Below are positions 51,184 to 60,737 of a stretch of 64,000 nt of DNA, one piece after another. Origin of the DNA: Streptococcus mitis (lineage in GTDB: Bacteria > Bacillota > Bacilli > Lactobacillales > Streptococcaceae). Below the pieces are notes generated by a model. That model was not told the origin of the DNA. It did no database searches and worked only from the letters and a program-made list of their open reading frames with translations. The position numbers were made by a program, and so were the translations under genes. The DNA lies in assembly GCA_001560895.1 (NCBI GenBank), contig CP014326.1, positions 942,001-1,006,000 of the forward strand, written 5' to 3'. The stretch's first letter is position 1, and every line of letters begins with the position of its first letter.

Positions 51184-51564
51184 TTATTTTTTCTCAAGAA
51201 GCGCTTTGATTTCTTGAAGTACTTCCAATTCAGTTGGAGCAGCTGGAGCTTCCTCAGCAGGTTCTTCTTTTTTAGTAAGGCTTTGAGCTTTTTCCATAGC
51301 TTTAATAACGAAGAAGAGAACAGTACCCACAACAAGGAAGTTGATAATAGCACTCAAGAATTTACCATATGTAACACCATTCCATGCAAGCTCAGCGATG
51401 TTCTGTACTTTCGCAGCTTCCAAGGCTGGGTTCAATAGGAGTGGAGTGATGATATCATTAACAAATGAAGTAACGATAGCACCAAAAGCAGAGGCAATGA
51501 TCACACCGACAGCAAGGTCAACAACATTACCACGAAGCAAAAATGCTTTAAGATCTTTTAACAT
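51184..51564 (-). CDS. mscL: Large-conductance mechanosensitive channel
   Basis: 126 residues from MLKDLKAFLLRGNVVDLAVGV. Two membrane helices flank an extracellular loop, with a Glu/Ala/Pro-rich C-terminal helix bundle (EEPAEEAPAAPTELEVLQEI). It opens on hypo-osmotic shock to release solutes. ATG 51564 is chosen for its spacing from gaaaggg; 51570 and 51582 are alternatives. Confidence 0.94.
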   Translation of the reverse strand: MLKDLKAFLLRGNVVDLAVGVIIASAFGAIVTSFVNDIITPLLLNPALEAAKVQNIAELAWNGVTYGKFLSAIINFLVVGTVLFFVIKAMEKAQSLTKKEEPAEEAPAAPTELEVLQEIKALLEKK

Positions 51565-51647
51565 TTTCATTTTCCCTTTCAAAAAATTTTTACTCTTGAT
51601 TATATATTAATTAAGAAGAGCATGCAAGATATATGCTCAAAAATTTT

Positions 51648-52079
51648 CTATTTTTTAAAAATAAAAACCTTACTAAAAATGTAATTAAGAATAATTATCA
51701 AGAATTGTGAAATAGCTGTTTCGATAGTATTAACCTTGTCTATATTATTATTTACAAATTGTCCAATAATATTAGGAAACTGGGTTACAAAGAGAAAAGT
51801 TAAAAATAAGTCTAAAAGAAAAGTAGAAAGGCGGGCAAGAGTAAATTTCACTAAACGTCTTGGCCAATTCTGCCTAGCCTGCTTAAATACAATCGTATCA
51901 TTTGTGATAAAGGCAAAGAGGATACCAATAATATTTGCTAGGGCAGTAGCAAGGAGTTCTTTATGAGTTAGTTGATAAATGACTAATCGGGATAGAACAG
52001 AAATAAGAGTAGTCGCTATACCAAAAAAGAGATAGGACAAGAGCTCGTTCTTAAAGAAACTTTGAATATGATTTTTCAT
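51648..52079 (-). CDS. GtrA-family membrane protein
   Basis: 143 residues with four hydrophobic spans and the family pattern ELLSYLFFGIATT, NDTIVFK and NYIFSKVFIF. GtrA proteins are thought to move lipid-linked sugars in cell-wall or teichoic acid decoration. No glycosyltransferase gene is adjacent. It is divergent from queT. Confidence 0.85.
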   Translation of the reverse strand: MKNHIQSFFKNELLSYLFFGIATTLISVLSRLVIYQLTHKELLATALANIIGILFAFITNDTIVFKQARQNWPRRLVKFTLARLSTFLLDLFLTFLFVTQFPNIIGQFVNNNIDKVNTIETAISQFLIIILNYIFSKVFIFKK

Positions 52080-52109
52080 GTTCTTAGTATAGCATAAAGA
52101 GGACTATTG

Positions 52110-52118
52110 TGCTATACT
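52110..52118 (+). promoter_or_regulatory. Extended -10 promoter of queT
   Basis: TGC TATACT, 23 bases before the riboswitch. Confidence 0.55.
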
Positions 52119-52140
52119 AGTAAGGCTGAATAAATCAACC

Positions 52141-52197
52141 CTTGGTGCTTAGCTTCTTTCACCAAGCATATTACACGCGTACAACCGCCAAAGGAGA
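52141..52197 (+). ncRNA. preQ1-II riboswitch
   Basis: The stem cttggtg / caccaag with loop cttagcttctttc, followed by the catattacacgcg and aaccgcc segments and then aaaggag, matches the preQ1-II (COG4708) aptamer of streptococci. The ribosome site lies at the end of the pseudoknot, so ligand binding should block translation of queT. Confidence 0.85.
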
Positions 52198-52201
52198 AAA
52201 G

Positions 52202-52711
52202 ATGAAAAAATTAACTATTCGTGACGTAGCAGATATTGCAATCGTTGCTGCTATCTACGTCGTTTTGACTGTCACACCGCCTCTCAATGCCATTAGCTAT
52301 GGCGCTTATCAGTTTCGTATTTCAGAAATGATGAATTTTATGGCTTTTTACAATCCTAAGTACATCATCGGAGTTACCATCGGTTGTATGATTGCTAATT
52401 TCTTTAGCTTCGGACTGCTAGATGTCTTTGTTGGTGGTGGATCAACCCTAGTATTCCTCAGTCTAGGTGTTTGGCTTTTTGCAAAATACAGCAAAGATTA
52501 CCTCTTTAATGGATTAATTCGAAAAGATCATTTCTTCTTTTCAATCCTCTTTTCAATTTCCATGTTTACCATCGCTGCAGAGTTGAATATCGTAGCGCAA
52601 TTACCATTTTTCCTTACTTGGTTTACAACAGGAGTTGGTGAATTTGCTTCATTGATTATTGGAGCGATTATCATTGGAAAAATTGGTCGTCGAATTGATT
52701 TAAGCAAATAG
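52202..52711 (+). CDS. queT: Queuosine precursor transporter QueT
   Basis: 169 residues, about five or six membrane spans, an ECF-type S component for preQ1. Start ATG 52202 lies just after the riboswitch ribosome site; a longer frame from 52142 would run through the aptamer. It supplies the precursor for tRNA wobble base queuosine. No queuosine synthesis genes are adjacent, which fits salvage. Confidence 0.88.
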   Translation: MKKLTIRDVADIAIVAAIYVVLTVTPPLNAISYGAYQFRISEMMNFMAFYNPKYIIGVTIGCMIANFFSFGLLDVFVGGGSTLVFLSLGVWLFAKYSKDYLFNGLIRKDHFFFSILFSISMFTIAAELNIVAQLPFFLTWFTTGVGEFASLIIGAIIIGKIGRRIDLSK

Positions 52712-52719
52712 AAGAAGAC

Positions 52720-52750
52720 AAGCTGGGTAGCCTTTACCTGGCTTTTTCTT
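52720..52750 (+). terminator. Terminator of queT
   Basis: A 10-bp stem with two G.T pairs (aagctgggta / tacctggctt) followed by ttttctt. Confidence 0.7.
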
Positions 52751-52771
52751 ATAGAAAATTTCTAAGGAAAC

Positions 52772-52800
52772 TTGACAAGTTTTTCTGATTATAGTATACT
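52772..52800 (+). promoter_or_regulatory. tRNA-Thr promoter
   Basis: TTGACA (52772-52777), 17-bp spacer, TATACT (52795-52800), 11 bases before the tRNA. Confidence 0.85.
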
Positions 52801-52810
52801 TCTTAAGTAA

Positions 52811-52883
52811 GCTGATTTAGCTCAGTTGGCAGAGCGCATCCATGGTAAGGATGAGGTCGCCGGTTCAATCCCGGCAATTAGCA
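52811..52883 (+). tRNA. tRNA-Thr (GGT)
   Basis: 73 bases with acceptor stem gctgatt/aattagc (one G.T), D-arm, anticodon stem catcc/ggatg around loop atggtaa (anticodon GGT) and T-arm gccgg-ttcaatc-ccggc. The discriminator base is A and no CCA is encoded. Confidence 0.95.
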
Positions 52884-52897
52884 TGATATGTATAGGG

Positions 52898-52923
52898 AAA
52901 CTCTTGAATGCAAGAGTTTTTTG
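52898..52923 (+). terminator. Terminator of tRNA-Thr
   Basis: A perfect 9-bp stem (aaactcttg / caagagttt) with loop aatg and a T-run. Confidence 0.9.
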
Positions 52924-52949
52924 TTATACTCGATCGAAAAAATTTCTTA

Positions 52950-52978
52950 TTGACAAAATCAAGTATCTCTAGTAATAT
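52950..52978 (+). promoter_or_regulatory. Promoter of the asd RNA
   Basis: TTGACA (52950-52955), 17-bp spacer, TAATAT (52973-52978). Confidence 0.75.
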
Positions 52979-52984
52979 AGAATA

Positions 52985-53128
52985 TGCGATGAGTCGATAG
53001 GTAGTCTTCGGGCTACTATTGAGCATAAGGAGGTCATAACGCAGGAGCGGACCTTGATGAGTTGTGTGAACCTGCTCATCACATGAAGATGCCTCTTAGT
53101 CCCTGGTCTAGCGACCGGGGATTTTTAT
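52985..53128 (+). ncRNA. asd RNA motif (structured RNA upstream of asd)
   Basis: About 145 bases with its own promoter and an intrinsic terminator (tccctggtc / gaccgggga, 53100-53121, then ttttt). It contains several short stems, such as gtagtcttcgggctac around 53002-53017 and gatgag / ctcatc around 53057 and 53074. Position and size match the asd RNA motif reported in streptococci. No ligand is known; it may be a small RNA or a cis-regulator. Confidence 0.75.
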
Positions 53129-53152
53129 TTTCCAAAAAATGATGAAAAAGCT

Positions 53153-53180
53153 TTGCAATTCATGGAAAAAGTAGTATAAT
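53153..53180 (+). promoter_or_regulatory. asd promoter
   Basis: TTGCAA (53153-53158), 16-bp spacer, TATAAT (53175-53180), downstream of the asd RNA terminator. Confidence 0.75.
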
Positions 53181-53225
53181 ACATCTATTATAGAAATTTT
53201 TAGAAAATTCCGAAAGAGGTTATTT

Positions 53226-54302
53226 ATGGGATATACAGTTGCTGTAGTCGGCGCGACAGGTGCTGTCGGTGCTCAGATGATAAAAATGTTGGAAGAATCA
53301 ACACTTCCAATCGATAAAATCCGTTTACTTGCTTCTGCACGTTCAGCAGGCAAGACTTTGAAATTTAAAGACCAAGATATTACGATTGAAGAAACGACTG
53401 AAACAGCTTTTGAAGGAGTTGACATTGCTCTCTTTTCAGCAGGTGGTTCTACATCAGCTAAGTATGCACCATACGCAGTGAAAGCTGGAGCGGTGGTAGT
53501 TGATAACACATCTTATTTCCGTCAAAATCCAGATGTACCATTGGTTGTTCCAGAAGTAAATGCTCACGCACTTGATGCCCACAACGGGATTATTGCTTGC
53601 CCTAACTGTTCAACAATCCAAATGATGGTTGCGCTTGAGCCTGTTCGTCAAAAATGGGGCTTGGATCGTATCATCGTTTCAACTTACCAAGCAGTCTCTG
53701 GTGCTGGTATGGGAGCAATTCTTGAGACACAACGTGAACTTCGTGAAGTATTGAATGATGGAGTGAAACCACGTGATTTGCATGCGGAAATTTTGCCTTC
53801 AGGCGGTGACAAGAAACATTATCCTATTGCTTTTAACGCTCTTCCACAAATCGATGTTTTCACGGACAATGATTACACTTACGAAGAGATGAAGATGACT
53901 AAGGAAACTAAGAAAATCATGGAAGATGATAGCATTGCAGTTTCAGCAACGTGTGTGCGTATTCCAGTCTTGTCAGCTCACTCTGAGTCTGTTTACATCG
54001 AAACAAAAGAAGTGGCTCCAATCGAAGAAGTGAAAGCAGCTATCGCAGCCTTCCCAGGCGCTGTTCTTGAAGATGATGTAGCTCATCAAATCTATCCGCA
54101 AGCCATCAATGCAGTTGGTTCACGTGATACCTTTGTTGGTCGTATCCGTAAAGACTTAGATGCTGAAAAAGGAATTCATATGTGGGTTGTTTCAGATAAC
54201 CTTCTCAAAGGTGCTGCTTGGAACTCAGTTCAGATTGCAGAAACTCTTCACGAACGTGGCTTGGTTCGTCCAACTGCCGAATTGAAGTTTGAATTAAAAT
54301 AG
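53226..54302 (+). CDS. asd: Aspartate-semialdehyde dehydrogenase
   Basis: 358 residues. It reduces aspartyl phosphate to the semialdehyde, the branch point to lysine/diaminopimelate, threonine and methionine. N-terminal [10 protein letters not shown] (about 9-18) binds NADP; the catalytic Cys is in [10 protein letters not shown] (about 127-136), and the active His lies in the late [15 protein letters not shown] block. It has its own promoter and is followed by dapA. Confidence 0.96.
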   Translation: MGYTVAVVGATGAVGAQMIKMLEESTLPIDKIRLLASARSAGKTLKFKDQDITIEETTETAFEGVDIALFSAGGSTSAKYAPYAVKAGAVVVDNTSYFRQNPDVPLVVPEVNAHALDAHNGIIACPNCSTIQMMVALEPVRQKWGLDRIIVSTYQAVSGAGMGAILETQRELREVLNDGVKPRDLHAEILPSGGDKKHYPIAFNALPQIDVFTDNDYTYEEMKMTKETKKIMEDDSIAVSATCVRIPVLSAHSESVYIETKEVAPIEEVKAAIAAFPGAVLEDDVAHQIYPQAINAVGSRDTFVGRIRKDLDAEKGIHMWVVSDNLLKGAAWNSVQIAETLHERGLVRPTAELKFELK

Positions 54303-54312
54303 TCATATAATT

Positions 54313-54337
54313 TAGGAGTTCAGATGAACTCCTTCTT
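54313..54337 (+). terminator. Hairpin between asd and dapA
   Basis: An 8-bp stem (aggagttc / gaactcct) with loop agat and a weak T-tail. It may partly stop transcription before dapA. Confidence 0.45.
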
Positions 54338-54358
54338 TGAAATAGAGAGGTGTTTCTC

Positions 54359-55294
54359 ATGTCTTATCAAGATTTAAAAGAGTGTAAAATCATCACAGCC
54401 TTTATTACCCCCTTCCACGAGGATGGTTCCATCAACTTTGATGCTATTCCAGCCTTGATTGAGCATTTATTGGACCATCATACGGATGGAATTCTTCTTG
54501 CTGGTACGACAGCTGAAAGTCCTACCTTGACTCACGATGAAGAGTTGGAGATTTTTACTGCTGTACAAAAAGTTGTTAATGGTCGGGTACCGCTTATTGC
54601 TGGTATCGGTACCAATGATACTCGTGATTCAATCGAGTTTGTCAAAGAAGTAGCAGAATTTGGTGGTTTTGCTGCTGGGCTTGCTATTGTGCCTTACTAC
54701 AACAAACCTTCTCAAGAAGGAATGTATCAGCACTTTAAGGCTATTGCAGATGCTTCTGACCTACCAATTATTATCTATAACATTCCAGGGCGTGTAGTTG
54801 TCGAGTTGACTCCAGAAACCATGCTTCGCTTGGCTGACCATCCAAATATCATTGGGGTCAAAGAATGTACTAGCTTGGCCAATATGGCTTACTTGATTGA
54901 GCACAAGCCAGAAGAGTTCTTAGTCTATACTGGTGAGGATGGTGATGCTTTTCATGCCATGAACCTTGGTGCGGACGGGGTTATTTCTGTTGCATCTCAT
55001 ACAAATGGGGATGAAATGCACGAGATGTTTACGGCCATTGCAGAAAGCGATATGAAGAAAGCTGCAGCAATTCAGCGTAAATTCATTCCTAAGGTTAATG
55101 CCCTCTTCTCTTATCCAAGTCCTGCTCCAGTTAAGGCAGTTCTTAACTATATGGGATTTGAAGCTGGACCAACTCGTCTACCTCTTGTTCCAGCACCAGA
55201 AGAAGATGCCAAACGCATTATCAAGGTTGTCGTAGATGGTGACTACGAAGCGACTAAGGCAACTGTAACAGGTGTCTTAAGACCAGATTACTAA
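54359..55294 (+). CDS. dapA: 4-hydroxy-tetrahydrodipicolinate synthase
   Basis: 311 residues, TIM-barrel lyase that condenses pyruvate with aspartate semialdehyde, the first step to diaminopimelate and lysine for the cell wall. Motifs: GTTAESPTL (about 51-59), [25 protein letters not shown] (about 137-142) and the Schiff-base Lys in GVKECT. ATG 54359 is 9 bases after gagagg; GTG at 54350 is the alternative. Confidence 0.95.
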   Translation: MSYQDLKECKIITAFITPFHEDGSINFDAIPALIEHLLDHHTDGILLAGTTAESPTLTHDEELEIFTAVQKVVNGRVPLIAGIGTNDTRDSIEFVKEVAEFGGFAAGLAIVPYYNKPSQEGMYQHFKAIADASDLPIIIYNIPGRVVVELTPETMLRLADHPNIIGVKECTSLANMAYLIEHKPEEFLVYTGEDGDAFHAMNLGADGVISVASHTNGDEMHEMFTAIAESDMKKAAAIQRKFIPKVNALFSYPSPAPVKAVLNYMGFEAGPTRLPLVPAPEEDAKRIIKVVVDGDYEATKATVTGVLRPDY

Positions 55295-55302
55295 TAAAGA
55301 CA

Positions 55303-55345
55303 GTAAAATCCATGACCGCAAGAACGATCATGGATTTTACTTATT
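55303..55345. terminator. Bidirectional terminator between dapA and mnmE
   Basis: A perfect 13-bp stem (gtaaaatccatga / tcatggattttac) between converging genes. Confidence 0.88.
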
Positions 55346-56714
55346 TTCCTAAACAGAATTGGCTAAAGAGCTGGGTTATGAGTTCATCAGGAGCAGCATC
55401 TCCAGTGATTTCACCGAGGATTTCCCAAGTACGAGTTAAATCCACTTGAAGTAAATCAACTGGCATACCTAGTTCAAGACCTTCATTAACAGCTTGTAGG
55501 CTTTCAACGGCCTTCTCAATTAGGGAAATGTGACGTGCGTTAGACAAGTAAGTAGCGTCTTGCTCAATCAAACCAGCATTTTCAAAGAAGAGGTTGTTAA
55601 TGCGCTCTTCAATCTTATCGATGTTTTGGTTTTTAAGGACGGAAATACGGATGACGTCTTCAGGTAGTTCTGAAGTTTCAATCGCTTCAGGCAGGTCAGT
55701 TTTGTTAAGAAGAATAATGCGATTAGTCTCCTGACTGATTTCTAGGAGTTGGCGGTCTTGGGCGGTTAGTGGTTCACTGGCATTTAGCACCAGTAGAACC
55801 AAGTCAGCTTCCTTGAGGGCTTTTTTCGAACGCTCAACTCCGATTTGTTCCACGATGTCATCCGTTTCACGGATACCAGCTGTATCAATCAATTTGAGAG
55901 GAACACCATTGATGTTGACGTATTCTTCGATGACATCACGTGTTGTACCAGCAATATCTGTGACAATAGCCTTGTCCTCACGCAAGAGGTTGTTGAGAAG
56001 GCTTGATTTCCCAACGTTGGGGCGTCCGATGATGGCAGTGGAAATTCCTTCTCGAAGGATTTTACCTCGACGGGCTGTTCTAAGGAGATTGGTTAGTAAT
56101 TGCTCAAACTCCATTGTCTTTTCTCGGACCACAGCAGTAGTCGCTTCTTCAACATCGTCATACTCAGGATAGTCGATATTAACCTCAACTTGGGCAAGTG
56201 TATTGAGGATTTCTTGACGGGTATTATTAATCAGCTCAGAAAGGGAACCGTCTAATTGTTTAACTGCAATGTTCATAGCCTTGTCTGTCTTAGCACGGAT
56301 GATGTCCATAACGGCTTCAGCCTGAGTCAGGTCCACACGACCGTTTAAAAAGGCACGTTTGGTAAATTCACCAGGCTCAGCCAACCGAGCTCCTTCACGG
56401 ATCGCTAGTTGGAGAATTTCATTGGTCACCGCAATCCCACCGTGGGTGTTAATCTCGATAATATCTTCACGAGTAAAGGTCTTTGGAGATTTCATAGCCC
56501 CAACCATAACCTCGTCCATGACTTTTCCTGTCTGAGGGTCAACGATGTGACCGTAGTTAAGGGTATGGCTAGCAACCTGACTCAAGTCTTTCCCTTTGAA
56601 AATCTTTTGTGCAATTTCAAAACTGTCTGTTCCGCTCAAGCGGACAATACCAATAGCTCCTTCACCTAGTGGAGTAGAGATAGCAGCGATGGTATCAAAT
56701 TCACGTGTAATCAT
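55341..56714 (-). CDS. mnmE: tRNA modification GTPase MnmE
   Basis: 457 residues: N-terminal THF-binding domain, helical domain with inserted G domain ([12 protein letters not shown] about 227-238, [22 protein letters not shown]), and the C-terminal CxGK motif (FCLGK). With MnmG it makes 5-carboxymethylaminomethyl uridine at the tRNA wobble position. It also links to the one-carbon folate pool served by fhs and glyA. Confidence 0.96.
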   Translation of the reverse strand: MITREFDTIAAISTPLGEGAIGIVRLSGTDSFEIAQKIFKGKDLSQVASHTLNYGHIVDPQTGKVMDEVMVGAMKSPKTFTREDIIEINTHGGIAVTNEILQLAIREGARLAEPGEFTKRAFLNGRVDLTQAEAVMDIIRAKTDKAMNIAVKQLDGSLSELINNTRQEILNTLAQVEVNIDYPEYDDVEEATTAVVREKTMEFEQLLTNLLRTARRGKILREGISTAIIGRPNVGKSSLLNNLLREDKAIVTDIAGTTRDVIEEYVNINGVPLKLIDTAGIRETDDIVEQIGVERSKKALKEADLVLLVLNASEPLTAQDRQLLEISQETNRIILLNKTDLPEAIETSELPEDVIRISVLKNQNIDKIEERINNLFFENAGLIEQDATYLSNARHISLIEKAVESLQAVNEGLELGMPVDLLQVDLTRTWEILGEITGDAAPDELITQLFSQFCLGK

Positions 56715-56820
56715 AATATTTCCTTTAGTTAATAGCTCTTTTCTTGGAATATTCCAAGTCTCTTTTCAAATTGTAACAAATTTAGACTATTTCTTCAATG
56801 GATGCTACTTGGAGATTGAA

Positions 56821-56850
56821 AAAGCCTAAGCAATTCTGCTTAAGCTAGCT
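56821..56850 (-). terminator. Terminator after the tautomerase gene
   Basis: The stem taagca / tgctta (56827-56842) is followed on the minus strand by ggcttttt. The gap 56715-56820 shows nothing else. Confidence 0.6.
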
Positions 56851-57032
56851 TATTTGGTGCGCATTTCCCCTTGTGGGAAGTAAGTTCCTTCTGGCATGTC
56901 GTTGATGATGACATGGACAGCAGATTGAGGGGCTCCAGTGTTACGGACAACCGCTTCCGTTACTTCCTTAGCAAGAGCCTTCTTTTGCTCGAGCGTGCGT
57001 CCTTCAAATAAATCGATGCGTACAAATGGCAT
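56850..57032 (-). CDS. 4-oxalocrotonate tautomerase family enzyme
   Basis: 60 residues starting MPFVRIDLFEGRT. Removal of Met exposes Pro1, the catalytic base of the family, and an Arg (R11) follows at its usual place. The small beta-alpha-beta protein forms hexamers. The natural substrate in streptococci is unknown. Start 57032 is chosen because the enzyme needs an N-terminal Pro; a start at 57047 would bury it. Confidence 0.9.
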   Translation of the reverse strand: MPFVRIDLFEGRTLEQKKALAKEVTEAVVRNTGAPQSAVHVIINDMPEGTYFPQGEMRTK

Positions 57033-57154
57033 AATGGCTTCCTCCACTAGTTTTGATTTCTTCTATTTTACCACATTTTGCCGTTTAAAGCTTAAGAAAA
57101 TTATGATATACTAGAATGTAGCAAAAATTTAGAAATGGACGTGAAGCAAGAAAC

Positions 57155-57739
57155 ATGGCACAGTTGTATTATCGTTATGGGACCATGAACTCAGGTAAGA
57201 CGATTGAGATTCTCAAAGTGGCCTATAACTACGAGGAGCAGGGAAAAAGTGTTGTGATTATGACTTCAGCTCTGGATACTCGTGATGGTGTTGGCTATGT
57301 GTCGAGTCGTATTGGCATGAAACGCCCTGCCATTGCGATTGAGGAAACAACTGATATCTTCGGCTTTATCCGTGACTTACCAGAAACACCTTACTGTGTG
57401 CTGGTCGATGAAGCCCAGTTTCTCAAGCGTCACCATGTTTACGACCTAGCTCGTGTTGTTGATGAGTTAGACATACCTGTCATGGCTTTTGGTTTGAAAA
57501 ATGACTTTCGAAATGAGTTGTTCGAAGGTTCCAAGTATCTCTTGCTCTTAGCAGACAAGATTGACGAAATAAAGACCATCTGCCAGTATTGCAAGAAAAA
57601 GGCGACTATGGTTTTGCGAACACAGGATGGACTGCCTGTTTACGATGGAGAACAGATCCAGATTGGCGGTAATGAAACCTATATCTCAGTTTGCCGTAAA
57701 CATTATTTTGCGCCTGAAATCAATAAGGAGAATGAATAA
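57155..57739 (+). CDS. tdk: Thymidine kinase
   Basis: 194 residues, type II thymidine kinase for salvage of thymidine to dTMP. P-loop [10 protein letters not shown] (about 9-18), the Walker B segment LVDEAQFL (about 86-93, with the catalytic Glu) and a zinc site with CQYCKKK and CRKH. It starts a tight operon tdk-prfA-prmC-tsaC-GNAT. Confidence 0.95.
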   Translation: MAQLYYRYGTMNSGKTIEILKVAYNYEEQGKSVVIMTSALDTRDGVGYVSSRIGMKRPAIAIEETTDIFGFIRDLPETPYCVLVDEAQFLKRHHVYDLARVVDELDIPVMAFGLKNDFRNELFEGSKYLLLLADKIDEIKTICQYCKKKATMVLRTQDGLPVYDGEQIQIGGNETYISVCRKHYFAPEINKENE

Positions 57740-57741
57740 AA

Positions 57742-58821
57742 ATGAACATCTATGATCAACTACAAGCTGTAGAAGACCGTTATGAAGAATTAGGAGAGTT
57801 GCTCAGTGACCCAGATGTGGTTTCGGACACCAAGCGTTTCATGGAGCTTTCAAAAGAAGAAGCTTCAACTCGTGATACAGTAACAGCCTACCGTGAGTAC
57901 AAACAAGTCCTCCAAAATATCGTCGATGCTGAAGAGATGATTAAGGAATCAGGTGGAGATGCTGACTTGGAAGAAATGGCCAAGCAAGAGCTCAAAGATG
58001 CCAAGGCTGAAAAAGAAGAATACGAAGAAAAACTGAAAATCTTGCTCCTTCCAAAGGATCCAAACGATGACAAGAACATCATCCTAGAAATCCGTGGTGC
58101 AGCTGGTGGAGACGAAGCAGCACTTTTCGCTGGTGACCTCCTAACCATGTACCAAAAATATGCGGAAGCCCAAGGCTGGCGCTTTGAAGTCATGGAGGCT
58201 TCTATGAATGGTGTCGGCGGTTTCAAAGAAGTGGTTGCCATGGTTTCAGGTCAGTCTGTTTACTCTAAACTTAAGTATGAGTCAGGTGCTCACCGTGTGC
58301 AACGTGTTCCTGTGACAGAAAGCCAAGGCCGTGTTCATACTTCAACAGCGACAGTTCTTGTTATGCCTGAAGTTGAAGAGGTTGAATACGATATTGATCC
58401 AAAAGACCTTCGTGTTGACATCTACCACGCATCAGGTGCTGGTGGACAGAACGTCAATAAGGTTGCGACTGCCGTTCGTATCGTTCACTTGCCAACCAAT
58501 ATCAAGGTTGAGATGCAGGAAGAACGTACCCAGCAGAAAAATCGTGAGAAGGCCATGAAAATCATCCGTGCGCGTGTTGCTGACCACTTTGCTCAGATTG
58601 CACAAGATGAACAAGACGCTGAGCGTAAGTCGACAATCGGTACTGGGGACCGTTCAGAACGGATTCGTACTTATAACTTCCCACAAAACCGTGTGACGGA
58701 CCACCGTATCGGTTTAACCCTCCAAAAACTAGATACCATTTTGTCTGGTAAATTGGACGAAGTTGTGGATGCCTTGGTGCTTTATGACCAAACACAAAAA
58801 TTAGAAGAATTAAACAAATAA
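57742..58821 (+). CDS. prfA: Peptide chain release factor 1
   Basis: 359 residues; ends translation at UAA and UAG. The GGQ loop ([10 protein letters not shown], about 231-240) triggers peptide release, and the recognition motif lies near PVTESQG (about 192-198). It starts 2 bases after tdk and overlaps prmC by one base, so the factor and its methylase are made together. Confidence 0.96.
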   Translation: MNIYDQLQAVEDRYEELGELLSDPDVVSDTKRFMELSKEEASTRDTVTAYREYKQVLQNIVDAEEMIKESGGDADLEEMAKQELKDAKAEKEEYEEKLKILLLPKDPNDDKNIILEIRGAAGGDEAALFAGDLLTMYQKYAEAQGWRFEVMEASMNGVGGFKEVVAMVSGQSVYSKLKYESGAHRVQRVPVTESQGRVHTSTATVLVMPEVEEVEYDIDPKDLRVDIYHASGAGGQNVNKVATAVRIVHLPTNIKVEMQEERTQQKNREKAMKIIRARVADHFAQIAQDEQDAERKSTIGTGDRSERIRTYNFPQNRVTDHRIGLTLQKLDTILSGKLDEVVDALVLYDQTQKLEELNK

Positions 58822-59657
58822 TGAAATTAGCTCAATTATTTTCAGATTTTGAAGAAGAATTGATAAGACAAGGAGAGGAAGCTGAAAGCCTCTCTTTTGT
58901 CTATCGTAGCCTGAAAAATCTCTCTTTTACAGACTTTGTTTTTGCTCTTCAGCAGGTAGTGACGGAAGAGGAAGAAGTATTTGTAAAAGGAATTTTCCAA
59001 CAGTTAGCAACTCATAAACCGGCACAGTATATCATTGGTCATGCAGAATTCTTCGGAATGCAGTTAAAAGTTGATGAGCGAGTATTGATCCCTCGTCCAG
59101 AGACAGAGGAATTAGTCAAGCTTATCCTGGCTGAAAATTCTGAAGAAAATCTTAAGGTCCTAGATATCGGGACAGGTAGTGGAGCTATTGCTCTCGCTCT
59201 AGCAAAAAAAAGACCAGATTGGTCAGTGACAGCAGCAGATATTTCCCAAGATGCTTTAGATTTAGCTAACGAAAATGCTAAAAATCAAAATCTTCAAATA
59301 TTTTTAAAAAAATCTGACTGTTTTACAGAAATTTCTGAAAAATATGATATAATTGTTTCCAATCCACCCTATATCTCTCGTGAAGATGAGTCAGAGGTCG
59401 GCTTGAATGTTTTGCATTCGGAGCCTCATCTAGCTCTCTTTGCAGACGAGGATGGCCTAGCTATTTACCGTAGAATTGCGGAAGATGCAAAAGACTATCT
59501 CAAAGATGGTGGTAAGATTTACCTTGAAATTGGTTACAAGCAAGGTCAAAGTGTTCCTGAACTTTTTAGGAAACATCTTCCTGAAAAAAGAGTTCGAACA
59601 CTCAAGGACCAATTTGGTCAAGATAGGATGGTCGTGATTGATGATAGACAGGATTAG
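58821..59657 (+). CDS. prmC: Release factor glutamine methyltransferase
   Basis: 278 residues; methylates the Gln of the GGQ motif in release factors. SAM-binding LDIGTGSGAIALALA (about 115-129) and the catalytic NPPY motif (SNPPYIS, about 183-189) are present, after a helical N-terminal RF-binding part. ATG overlaps the prfA stop (taATG). Confidence 0.95.
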   Translation: MKLAQLFSDFEEELIRQGEEAESLSFVYRSLKNLSFTDFVFALQQVVTEEEEVFVKGIFQQLATHKPAQYIIGHAEFFGMQLKVDERVLIPRPETEELVKLILAENSEENLKVLDIGTGSGAIALALAKKRPDWSVTAADISQDALDLANENAKNQNLQIFLKKSDCFTEISEKYDIIVSNPPYISREDESEVGLNVLHSEPHLALFADEDGLAIYRRIAEDAKDYLKDGGKIYLEIGYKQGQSVPELFRKHLPEKRVRTLKDQFGQDRMVVIDDRQD

Positions 59658-60243
59658 ACAAGAGTTAGAAAAGGGTGGTGCAGTTGTCTTACCTACGGAG
59701 ACAGTTTACGGTCTCTTTGCCAAGGCTCTAGACGAAGAAGCAGTTAACCATGTTTACCAACTCAAACGTCGTCCCAGAGACAAGGCACTCAATCTCAATA
59801 TTGCCTCTTTAGAGGATATCTTGCATTTTTCAAAGAATCAGCCAACTTATCTTCAAAAACTTGTAGAGACCTTTTTACCAGGTCCCTTGACCATTATCCT
59901 TGAAGCCAATGACCGAGTTCCCTATTGGGTCAATTCTGACCTTGCAACTGTTGGATTTCGGATGCCGAGTCATCCCATTACCCTTGATTTGATTCGAGAG
60001 ACAGGTCCCTTGATTGGGCCGTCTGCCAATATTTCAGGTCAGGCAAGTGGAGTGACCTTTGAACAAATTCTGAAGGATTTTGACCAAGAGGTTTTGGGTC
60101 TAGAAGACGATGCTTTTCTAACTGGACAGGATTCAACTATCGTGGACTTGTCTGGAGACAAGGTGAAAATCTTACGCCAAGGGGTCATTAAGCGAGAAGA
60201 TATTCTTGCTAGGTTGCCAGAGATTTCTTTTGAGGAGGAATGA
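59641..60243 (+). CDS. tsaC: Threonylcarbamoyl-AMP synthase (TsaC/YrdC type)
   Basis: 200 residues, YrdC fold without the extra Sua5 domain. It makes the intermediate for t6A at position 37 of ANN-reading tRNAs. Motifs: PTETVYGLFAKA, KRRPRDKALNLNI and GPSANISGQASG. ATG 59641 overlaps prmC by 17 bases; aggatgg lies about 15 bases upstream. Confidence 0.9.
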   Translation: MIDRIRQELEKGGAVVLPTETVYGLFAKALDEEAVNHVYQLKRRPRDKALNLNIASLEDILHFSKNQPTYLQKLVETFLPGPLTIILEANDRVPYWVNSDLATVGFRMPSHPITLDLIRETGPLIGPSANISGQASGVTFEQILKDFDQEVLGLEDDAFLTGQDSTIVDLSGDKVKILRQGVIKREDILARLPEISFEEE

Positions 60244-60244
60244 G

Positions 60245-60676
60245 ATGCTAAGAGGTTTGCAAGAAACAGATGTGAAAGCGATATGTGAAATCAACCAAGA
60301 GGCTTTGGGCTATTCTTTTAGTCTAGAGGACACGGCTAGTCAACTAGCTAGACTATCTCAGAATTCACATCATTTCTTACTTGCTTATGAGGATGAAGCT
60401 AGTCATGCCTTGCTTGGATATGTCCACGCTGAAGTTTATGAATCCCTCTATTCCAAAGCAGGATTTAATATTTTAGCCTTAGCAGTCTCACCTCAAGCAC
60501 AAGGTCAAGGTATTGGTAAAAGCTTATTACAAGGGTTGGAAGAAGAAGCAAAAAGACGTGGTTATGGGTTTATCCGCTTAAACTCTGCCGACCATCGTCT
60601 GGGTGCTCATGCATTTTATGAAAAAGTTGGTTATACTTGTGATAAAATGCAGAAACGGTTTATTCGTATCTTTTAG
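60245..60676 (+). CDS. GNAT-family N-acetyltransferase
   Basis: 143 residues from MLRGLQETDV. The acetyl-CoA motif is VSPQAQGQGIGKSLLQGL (about 83-100), with the end AFYEKVGY. It overlaps no gene but starts one base after tsaC. It may acetylate ribosomal protein S18 (RimI-like), which fits its place among translation genes, or another amine. The substrate is uncertain. Confidence 0.85.
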   Translation: MLRGLQETDVKAICEINQEALGYSFSLEDTASQLARLSQNSHHFLLAYEDEASHALLGYVHAEVYESLYSKAGFNILALAVSPQAQGQGIGKSLLQGLEEEAKRRGYGFIRLNSADHRLGAHAFYEKVGYTCDKMQKRFIRIF

Positions 60677-60705
60677 TTTGATTTTCTAATAAGAAAATTA
60701 AACTA
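60674..60705. repeat. A+T-rich hairpin between GNAT and glyA
   Basis: 13-base arms (tagtttgattttc / gaaaattaaacta, one G.T pair) with loop taataa. No T-run follows. It contains the GNAT stop codon region and lies 33 bases before glyA. Confidence 0.4.
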
Positions 60706-60737
60706 ATGGACTAGTCACACAATAAAGGAGAAGACCT

